Origin: Streptomyces sp. LX-29
GTDB taxonomy: Bacteria > Actinomycetota > Actinomycetes > Streptomycetales > Streptomycetaceae
Length of the DNA: 64,000 nucleotides
Direction of reading: 5' to 3'
Assembly (NCBI RefSeq): GCF_029541745.1
Contig: NZ_CP089746.1
Location: 7,945,559-8,009,558, forward strand
Position 1 is the first letter of the stretch; the number at the start of each line of letters is the position of its first letter. The position numbers and the translations under genes are program-made. The notes below the pieces were generated by a model. The model was given only the letters and a program-made list of their open reading frames with translations. It was not told where the DNA came from and ran no database searches. Of this stretch, positions 57,961 through 64,000 are shown piece by piece.

Positions 57961-60408
57961 ATGGGTGATGGGTCCGGCGGCGAGCGCGCGGGCGGACAGC
58001 GCCTGTGGCCGGGGTTCCCCGCGCGGTACGCCGGAGCGGCCCGCCGGGCGGCCCGGGTCACCGTCGCCGCCACCAGCGGGTTCTACCTGTTCCTGTACGG
58101 CCTGGAGCTGCCGGTCGCCGCCCCGTACGCGCTCTTCGGGGCCGTCGCGATGGCCGGGCTGTCCCGGATCCCCGGGACCGGGCGGCAACGGGCCGCACTG
58201 CTGCTGCGGCTCCTGCCGGCGGCGTGGCTGCTGGTCGCCGCCGGCACCTTCCTCGCGGTACGGACCTGGAGCGCGGTCGCCGGGATGCTCGTGATCGGCT
58301 TCGCCCTGGCCTTCGTGGCCGTCGGCGGCCCCCGGCTGGGTGGCGCGGCGCCCGGCATGCAACTGCTGTACATCCTGCCGTCGTTCCCGCCGTACGCTCC
58401 GGAGACGCTGCCCGAACGACTGATCGGCACCACCGTGGGGCTGGCGCTGCTGATCGCCGCGGAGGCCGTGCTCTTCCCCGACCCGCCCACCGTGCCCTAC
58501 CGCGAGCTCGCCGCCCGGGCCGCCGCGACCGCCGCACGCTGCGCGGACCAGCTGGCCACGGCCCCGTACGCGCTGAGCGGAGCCGCTGAGCGGGACGCCC
58601 TGAGCGCGATCCGGTCGCTTCGGCCCTCCCACGTGCCGGAGGCCGAGCGGCCCGCCGGGCCCGGGGTTCGGGAACGGGCACTGGCCCAGACCGGGCTGGC
58701 CACCCGCGCCCTGCTGGAGCGGCTGCGACGGCTTCCCGGCGGTGGCAGGCCGCATGGGCCGCCGGGGCCCGAGCGGCCACCGGTGCTCGCCCAACCCCCG
58801 GTGCTCGCGCAGGTGGAGCGGGCCGCCGCCGAGATGGTGGCCCTGCTGCGCGGCACGCTGCCCGCCCGGTCACCCCGCCGGGCCCATGAGTCGCTGCTGC
58901 GCACCAGAAGGGAACTGGCCACCGTCGACCCGGGCCCGGGCACGCCGGCGATGCTGCGCCGACACGCCGCCCTGTTGGAGATCGCGGACGCCGCGCTGGC
59001 CGCGTCGACGGCCGCGGACCTCTCGGTACGAGGCCGGGCCGCGGCCCAGGGACTCCCGCCGGACCGCTTCTGGTACGCGCGGATGCGCACGCCGCACCTG
59101 TGGTGGCGCCGCCTGGTGGGGCACGCGGGCCAGCGCTCCGTGTTCTTCCAGAACGCGGTCCGGATCAGTCTGGCCCTGGCCGCGGCCCGGACGGTCGCCG
59201 GCCTCGACACCCTGCCCCACGGCTTCTGGGCGATGCTGGCGACCCTGACGCTGACCCGGACCACCGTGGTGGAGACGCGGCACACCATCCAGCGGGCGCT
59301 GGCCGGCACGCTGATCGGCGCGGTCGTGACGGCCGGACTGCTGACGCTGGTGGGCGCCGACACCGTCGTGTACGCGGCGACACTGCCGCCGTTGCTGCTG
59401 GTCACCTTCACGCTCGGCCCGGTTCGCGGGGTGGGGTGGGCGCAGGGCCTGTTCACGGTCGTGGTGGCCCTGGTGTTCGCCCAGTTGGTGCCGGTGACAT
59501 GGCAGCTCGCCGAGGTCCGGTTGCTGGACGTGCTCATCGGGAGCGCGATCGGCGCCGTCCTGGGACTGCTGGCGTGGCCGCGCGGCGCACACGAGGAGAT
59601 GCGGCGCTCGGTGGCCGTCCTGCTGCGGGGCACGGCCGAGGCCGTGGTGACGACGACGGCCGCGGTGGCGGTGGGCGGGGTGCGCGAGCCGTTGGCGGCG
59701 CCCGGTCAGCGCTCGCTGCAGCACTTCCTGATCCTGGCCGAGTCGGCATTCGCCCAGCTCCAGAGCGAGCCGCACGACCACACCGGCGTAGGCGGACCCG
59801 CGGGCTCCGGACAGCCCGCGGTGGCGTCTCGGTCGCCGACCGAGTCCGGGCGGTTCGCGGCCCCTGTTCCGACAGAGACAGAGACGCAGCCAAAGGCCCG
59901 GCCTGGGACAGATACGGAAACAGGGCCCCGGACAGAGACAGAGCTCGGGACAGGGACAGGCGCCGGCGTCGGGACAGAGACGAAGGCCGGGGTCGGGGCC
60001 GACGAACCGAGCGCGCCGCTCCAGCCGGTCGAGGCGCCGCTGTCGCCGGACTGGCAGGCCGCGCTGATGGCCGGACACCACACCCTCTGGGGCGCGCAAC
60101 GCCTGCTGGAGCCTTCGACCCCGCTCGACGGCGCGGCGCCGCCGTGGGTGGCGCCCCCGCTGGACCCGGAGTCCGCGGCGGCCGTGACCCGCCTCGGCGA
60201 CCGGGTCGCGGCGCGGATGCTCCTCGTGTCGGCGGCCCTCGACCCGGGTGGCGACACCCCGTCCGCACCGGCCGCGGCGATACGCGACGCCACGGACCCC
60301 CGCGACACGGACCCCGCCGACGCGCCACGGGTCTACTACGCGACGGTGTCGTGGCTGGACTCCCTCTCCGCGGACCTGAAGCGCATCGGCCGGGGCGGGC
60401 GCGGTTGA
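57961..60408 (+). CDS. FUSC-family integral membrane protein
   Basis: 815 aa. Two sets of about six membrane segments: the first from ~25 to 170 (SGFYLFLYGLELPVAAPYAL, FALAFVAVGGPRLGG), the second from ~400 to 550 (FFQNAVRISLALAAARTVAG, HGFWAMLATLTLTRTTVVET, LIGSAIGAVLGLLAWPRG). This matches FUSC/YccS-like proteins linked to efflux of aromatic acids. A Thr/Glu-rich loop (ETETQPKARPGT..TETELGTGTG) lies near residues 635-685 before the soluble C-terminus. The start is uncertain because the ribosome site is weak. Confidence 0.8.
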   Translation: MGDGSGGERAGGQRLWPGFPARYAGAARRAARVTVAATSGFYLFLYGLELPVAAPYALFGAVAMAGLSRIPGTGRQRAALLLRLLPAAWLLVAAGTFLAVRTWSAVAGMLVIGFALAFVAVGGPRLGGAAPGMQLLYILPSFPPYAPETLPERLIGTTVGLALLIAAEAVLFPDPPTVPYRELAARAAATAARCADQLATAPYALSGAAERDALSAIRSLRPSHVPEAERPAGPGVRERALAQTGLATRALLERLRRLPGGGRPHGPPGPERPPVLAQPPVLAQVERAAAEMVALLRGTLPARSPRRAHESLLRTRRELATVDPGPGTPAMLRRHAALLEIADAALAASTAADLSVRGRAAAQGLPPDRFWYARMRTPHLWWRRLVGHAGQRSVFFQNAVRISLALAAARTVAGLDTLPHGFWAMLATLTLTRTTVVETRHTIQRALAGTLIGAVVTAGLLTLVGADTVVYAATLPPLLLVTFTLGPVRGVGWAQGLFTVVVALVFAQLVPVTWQLAEVRLLDVLIGSAIGAVLGLLAWPRGAHEEMRRSVAVLLRGTAEAVVTTTAAVAVGGVREPLAAPGQRSLQHFLILAESAFAQLQSEPHDHTGVGGPAGSGQPAVASRSPTESGRFAAPVPTETETQPKARPGTDTETGPRTETELGTGTGAGVGTETKAGVGADEPSAPLQPVEAPLSPDWQAALMAGHHTLWGAQRLLEPSTPLDGAAPPWVAPPLDPESAAAVTRLGDRVAARMLLVSAALDPGGDTPSAPAAAIRDATDPRDTDPADAPRVYYATVSWLDSLSADLKRIGRGGRG

Positions 60409-60644
60409 GCGCAGGAGCTCGCCCGCGCGGCCCCCGACCGCGCCCGGTCAGGTGCCGGCGTAGCGGCGGGGGACGTTCGGGCCGGCTGGATGAGAGACGT
60501 CCACGGCGACGTCAGACGTCTTGAGCGACCACAGCGCACAACCACGGAGACCGGAGCGAAAACCGTTCGACAGACGGGGCAGGGAGGCACTGTGATGGCT
60601 CTCCCGCCTGCCACACGGAGCAGGCCCACCAAGGGAGTTGCCCG

Positions 60645-61529
60645 TTGGCGACCGAAAGCACCCGGGAAGCGTGTCCACCGATCGACGGCGCGCTGGCCCG
60701 GCGCCTGATCGACACGCGGTTCCCGCGGTGGGCCGGGCTACCGCTGCGGCCGGTCGAACCCGCCGGCTCGGACCATGTGATCTACCGTCTGGGGCGGGAG
60801 CTGTCGGTCCGCCTGCCCCGTCACGAGGGCGCGGCCGGGCAGGCCGAGAAGGAGTTCCGGTGGCTGCCCCGACTCGCCCCGCGGCTGCCGTTGGCGATAC
60901 CGATTCCGGTGGCCGTGGGGGAGCCCGCGTTCGGCTACCCGTGGCCCTGGGCGGTGTCCCGCTGGCTGGACGGCGAGACCGCCACCGCCACGGCGCTCGG
61001 CGACTCCGTCGAGACCGCCGAGGACCTGGCGAACTTCCTCACCGCCCTGCAAGGGCTCGCGCCGGAGGGCGCACCCGACGAGCTGGCCGGACGCCCGCTG
61101 GCCGACCGGGACCACGCCACCCGGGCCGCCATCGCGACGTGCGCCCACGCGTTCGACGCCCGGGCCATGACCGCTCTGTGGGAGGCGGCGCTCCAAGCGC
61201 CCGCATGGCACCGGCCCCCCGTCTGGTTCCACGGCGACTTCCACACCGGCAACCTGCTCACCGTCGACGGGCGCCTGAGCGCGGTCATCGACTTCGGCGA
61301 ACTCGGCTTCGGCGACCCGGCGCGCGATCTGACCATCGCGTACACCCTCATGTCGGCGAGGAGCAGGGCCGCGTTCCGCGCCGCGCTCGACGTCGACGAC
61401 GCCACCTGGACCCGCGGCCGCGGCTGGGCCCTGTCCACCGGCTTGAACGCCCACGTCCACTACGCCGACGTCAATCCCCGGGTCGCCGCACAGACCACAC
61501 GCCAGATCGAACAGGCCCTCATCGGCTAG
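60645..61529 (+). CDS. Aminoglycoside phosphotransferase (APH)-family kinase
   Basis: 294 aa. Catalytic loop WFHGDFHTGNLL (HGD at 196-198) and metal-binding IDFGELGFGDPARDL are intact; the nucleotide-binding lobe begins VEPAGSDHVIYRLGRELSVR. Members phosphorylate aminoglycosides, macrolides, sugars or choline; the substrate here is open. TTG at 60645 with AAGGGAG 7 nt upstream. The TAG stop uses the TA target duplicate of the IS inserted right behind it. Confidence 0.85.
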   Translation: MATESTREACPPIDGALARRLIDTRFPRWAGLPLRPVEPAGSDHVIYRLGRELSVRLPRHEGAAGQAEKEFRWLPRLAPRLPLAIPIPVAVGEPAFGYPWPWAVSRWLDGETATATALGDSVETAEDLANFLTALQGLAPEGAPDELAGRPLADRDHATRAAIATCAHAFDARAMTALWEAALQAPAWHRPPVWFHGDFHTGNLLTVDGRLSAVIDFGELGFGDPARDLTIAYTLMSARSRAAFRAALDVDDATWTRGRGWALSTGLNAHVHYADVNPRVAAQTTRQIEQALIG

Positions 61530-62617
61530 TGACCTGAGTCAGAGATTCTTCGGCAGTAGGCGGCGACTTTGTCGAGGATCTCGTCGGCGGTCTTGGTCCA
61601 GACGAACGGCCGTGGGTGGTCGTTCCAGTCGGCGAGCCAGGCCCGGATGTCGCGTTCCAGTGCCTGGACGGAGCGGTGGACGCCCCGCTTGAGCTTCTTC
61701 TGCGTGAGCTCGGCGAACCACCGCTCCACCAGGTTCAGCCACGAGGAACTGGTGGGCGTGAAGTGCAGGTGGAAGCGCGGGTGGGCCAGCAGCCACTTCT
61801 TGACCGCGGGTGTCTTGTGGGTGACGTAGTTGTCCAGGATGAGATGGACCTCGAGGTCCGCGGGCACCTCCTTGTCGAGCTTGGCCAGGAACTTCTTGAA
61901 CTCAACGGCCCTGTGCCGGCGGTGGAGAGAGCCGATCACCTTGCCGGTGGCGACCTCAAGAGCGGCGAACAGGGTGGTGGTGCCGGCGCGGACGTAGTCG
62001 TGACTGCGGCGCTCAGGGACTCCGGGCACCATCGGCAGAACGGGCTGAGACCGGTCCAGGGCCTGGATCTGCGACTTCTCGTCCACGCACAGAACCAGGG
62101 CCTTCTCCGGCGGATCGAGGTAGAGGCCCACGACATCGCGGACCTTGTCGATGAACAGGGGATCTGTGGAGAGCTTGAACGTCTGCGACCGGTGAGGCGC
62201 CAGCGCGAATGCGCGCCAGATCCGCGAGATCGCCGACTGCGACATCCCTGTGGCCGCCGCCATGGACCTGGTCGACCAGTGGGTGGCGTTCTTCGGTGTC
62301 TCTTCCAGCGTTTTGACGATGACCCGCTCGACGTCCGCGTCGGTGATCTTCCGTGGGACACCAGGCCGGGGCTCGTCGGACAGTCCATCCAGGCCACGTT
62401 CGAGGAAGCGTCGCCGCCAGGTGCGGACCGTGTCCGGAGTGACCTGCAGTCGACGGGAGACCTCCATGATCGAGTGCCCTTCGGCGCACTCCAGCACGAT
62501 CCGCGACCGCTGGGCCAGCGCTTGAGCCGTCGTGCGGCGACGCACCCAGCCTTCCAGCACAACCCGCTGGGCATCGGTCACCGACAACGGCGGAATCTTC
62601 GGACCCGGACGACTCAT
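61526..62617 (-). CDS. IS630-family transposase (DDE)
   Basis: 363 aa, full length. N-terminal HTH region (SIMEVSRRLQVTPDTVRTWR), then a DDE catalytic core: Asp in LVLCVDEKSQ (~179), Asp in LILDNYVTH (~262), Glu in SWLNLVERWFAEL (~298). The stop codon reads out to the outermost base of the element. No frameshift, so the element may be active. Confidence 0.92.
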   Translation of the reverse strand: MSRPGPKIPPLSVTDAQRVVLEGWVRRRTTAQALAQRSRIVLECAEGHSIMEVSRRLQVTPDTVRTWRRRFLERGLDGLSDEPRPGVPRKITDADVERVIVKTLEETPKNATHWSTRSMAAATGMSQSAISRIWRAFALAPHRSQTFKLSTDPLFIDKVRDVVGLYLDPPEKALVLCVDEKSQIQALDRSQPVLPMVPGVPERRSHDYVRAGTTTLFAALEVATGKVIGSLHRRHRAVEFKKFLAKLDKEVPADLEVHLILDNYVTHKTPAVKKWLLAHPRFHLHFTPTSSSWLNLVERWFAELTQKKLKRGVHRSVQALERDIRAWLADWNDHPRPFVWTKTADEILDKVAAYCRRISDSGH

Positions 62618-62651
62618 ACCAAACCAACGACGAATCTCCGACTCAGGTCAC
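61529..62651. mobile_element. Intact IS630-family insertion sequence
   Basis: 1123 bp bounded by terminal inverted repeats: left GTGACCTGAGTCAGAGATTC.., right end GTGACCTGAGTCGGAGATTC.. on the opposite strand, 22 of 24 positions matching. TA duplicates flank it (61527-61528 and 62652-62653), the IS630/Tc1 signature. It carries one intact transposase gene. Confidence 0.9.
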
Positions 62652-62681
62652 TAGCCGGGGAGCGACGAAGGCGACCGCCGG

Positions 62682-63263
62682 TCACCAGAGCTTGTCGATC
62701 TCACCCGGGTACACCTCGATGCGGCTGTCGTGGAACGAGGCCCGGGCCTGCCGGGCCGCCGGCGAGAAGAAGTCGGCCATGGTCACCTTGTCGAAGCCGG
62801 GCTGATCGCTGGGGAACGGGGTGTGCGGTGTCCCGCCGACGAGCACCGCGCCGGGCAGGGCCTGCCAACCCGCGCTTTCGTAGAACGCCTGGAGCGGGCG
62901 GTCGCAGGTGAACAGCCCCAGGTCCAGGCCCCGGGAGCGCATCGCCTCCCGGGCCGCCGCCACCAGGCGCCGGCCGTGCCCGCGACCCCGTGCCTCGCGC
63001 CGCGTCACCACGGTGCTCAGCCCACCGGCGGCGAAGCGCTCGCCCGCGTGCACCAGCTCCTTGGCCAGGATGTCCAGCGCCGCCAGCACCGTCCCCTCGT
63101 CCACGAGCAGCATCGACCAGGGCCGCAGCGCGGGATCGTGCACCGTCGCGTCGACGGCGACCGACTCGCCCGGCGCGGACGGCCACGCCTGCTCCTGTAT
63201 CTCCCGCACCTGCACGCGCAGTTCGGACGGGGTCGCCTCCTCGGCGAACGAGAGAATGTGCAT
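62682..63263 (-). CDS. GNAT-family N-acetyltransferase
   Basis: 193 aa. VVTRREARGRGHGRRLVAAA is the acetyl-CoA loop (R-x-x-G-x-G/A type), and AFYESAGWQAL a typical second signature. The N-terminus MHILSFAEEATPSELRVQV and C-terminus FHDSRIEVYPGEIDKLW fit an unnamed actinobacterial GNAT group. Its 3' end lies 30 bp from the IS insertion. Confidence 0.82.
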   Translation of the reverse strand: MHILSFAEEATPSELRVQVREIQEQAWPSAPGESVAVDATVHDPALRPWSMLLVDEGTVLAALDILAKELVHAGERFAAGGLSTVVTRREARGRGHGRRLVAAAREAMRSRGLDLGLFTCDRPLQAFYESAGWQALPGAVLVGGTPHTPFPSDQPGFDKVTMADFFSPAARQARASFHDSRIEVYPGEIDKLW

Positions 63264-63473
63264 GCGCCGATTATTCCGGCCACCCGTCAGATGAGCGCAA
63301 CCGACCCCGCACCGCCTCCACGCGGCGACGACCGCCCCGGCTGCACCGCCGCCCGTCCACCCACCGGCCGCGCGCCGAGGAGTGATCGCCCCATGCCGCG
63401 CGCCCACGCAGGGCTGGCTCATCTCGGGGCCGCCCCTCGCGCCCGACCCCCCCCCGTGTGGTCGGCTGATCCC

Positions 63474-63941
63474 GTGGAAACCATCTGGACGAGTGTCGTC
63501 GCGGTGATAGGTACGTTGTCGGGTTCGGTGATCACGCACGCCTTCCAGGGCCGCGCGTCCCGACGTAGCGAGCTGTTCGCACGCTCTGAGGCGCTTCGGC
63601 AGGAACGCATCGCCACGTACAGCGCGTTCGCGGCGGCGGCGGAGGAGTACCGGCGCGGTCAGGCCGAGCGGTGGTACCACAAGCTCGAGGACCCCGGCGG
63701 GGAGGCGTTCCTCAGGGCGCGCGACGAGGCACACCGCCTTCGCACCCTGACACGACAGGCGCTGTACCGGGTCAGGCTGCTCACCGACGACCAGGACGTG
63801 GTCCTCGCGGCTGAACGGGCCTACGCGCGCACCACGGAGGTGTCCAACGCACAGGATCAGACGGACCGGGACACGCGGGACACCCGGGCGAGGGAGGCCA
63901 TCGAGGCGTTCGTGTCCCGCGCCTCGCCCCTGCTGCGCTGA
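63474..63941 (+). CDS. Small membrane-anchored hypothetical protein (155 aa)
   Basis: One N-terminal hydrophobic segment (IWTSVVAVIGTLSGSVITHA) then a long helical region (RSEALRQERIATYSAFAAAA, LRARDEAHRLRTLTRQALYR), probably coiled coil. Similar unnamed proteins are common in Streptomyces. GTG at 63474, or GTG at 63456 in the same frame. Function unknown. Confidence 0.7.
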   Translation: METIWTSVVAVIGTLSGSVITHAFQGRASRRSELFARSEALRQERIATYSAFAAAAEEYRRGQAERWYHKLEDPGGEAFLRARDEAHRLRTLTRQALYRVRLLTDDQDVVLAAERAYARTTEVSNAQDQTDRDTRDTRAREAIEAFVSRASPLLR

Positions 63942-64000
63942 AGGCGCGCGACGTCACACGGTCGTCGTTCGCCGTGGTTCCGGTCAGTCCGGGCCGGCGG

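Noticed and set aside
1..64000. tRNA, rRNA or riboswitch genes
   Set aside because: I saw no cloverleaf-like or conserved rRNA segments while reading; without a covariance search, small or diverged RNAs could be missed.

Overview
The window is high-GC actinobacterial DNA with the habits of a Streptomyces chromosome: strong third-position GC, many GTG and TTG starts behind purine-rich ribosome sites, rare TTA codons, bldA-type regulation candidates, secreted proteases and many small regulator/target pairs. The gene mix (NRPS cluster, efflux pumps, resistance-like enzymes, one intact IS, several decayed genes) suggests an accessory or chromosome-arm region. All calls come from reading the sequence by eye; no database search was run.

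Layout. 1-1650: methyltransferase remnant, SAM methyltransferase and short GntR-type regulator. 1654-16335 (minus strand): an NRPS cluster read as exporter, stand-alone C protein, C-A-T, acyl-CoA dehydrogenase-like enzyme, A-T-A-T, C-T-SDR. It has three A, four T and three C domains, no thioesterase, and a terminal NAD(P)-binding SDR domain as the likely release or tailoring step. 16666-19748 (minus): a three-gene peptidase operon (S8 subtilase, 110-aa protein, M14 zinc carboxypeptidase) without signal peptides. 20412-24027: DUF1259 protein, XRE-cupin regulator, and a divergent class II aldolase plus DapA-type lyase operon. 24407-28432: RING/TerD-like protein and acyltransferase. 28384-29711: DUF1963-like gene with a frame-broken relative downstream. 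29856-36085: ArsR/MFS divergent pair, second MFS pump, and an ABC-F ribosome-protection-type gene with an attenuator-like leader.

36244-46412: large secreted alpha/beta hydrolase with Calx-beta-like tail, lipoprotein, Lys-rich winged-helix protein, LRV repeat protein, trypsin-like protease with a 48-bp repeat tract and a companion membrane protein sharing its YWTPERM motif, and a TTC38-type TPR protein. 46468-64000: small metabolic and resistance-like genes (VOC, TmrB-like, AraC and RibD/DHFR-like, SUMF1-like, GMC oxidoreductase, GNATs, ECF41-type sigma factor, TetR/FAD monooxygenase with a triple operator, FUSC transporter, APH-type kinase), one intact IS630-family element inserted exactly at the kinase stop codon, and two end genes.

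Most promising as under-described: the NRPS line with its unusual domain order, the signal-less S8/M14 operon, and the ABC-F leader. A recurring oddity is that the last 15-21 nt of several genes, stop codon included, is duplicated 22-51 bp further downstream.
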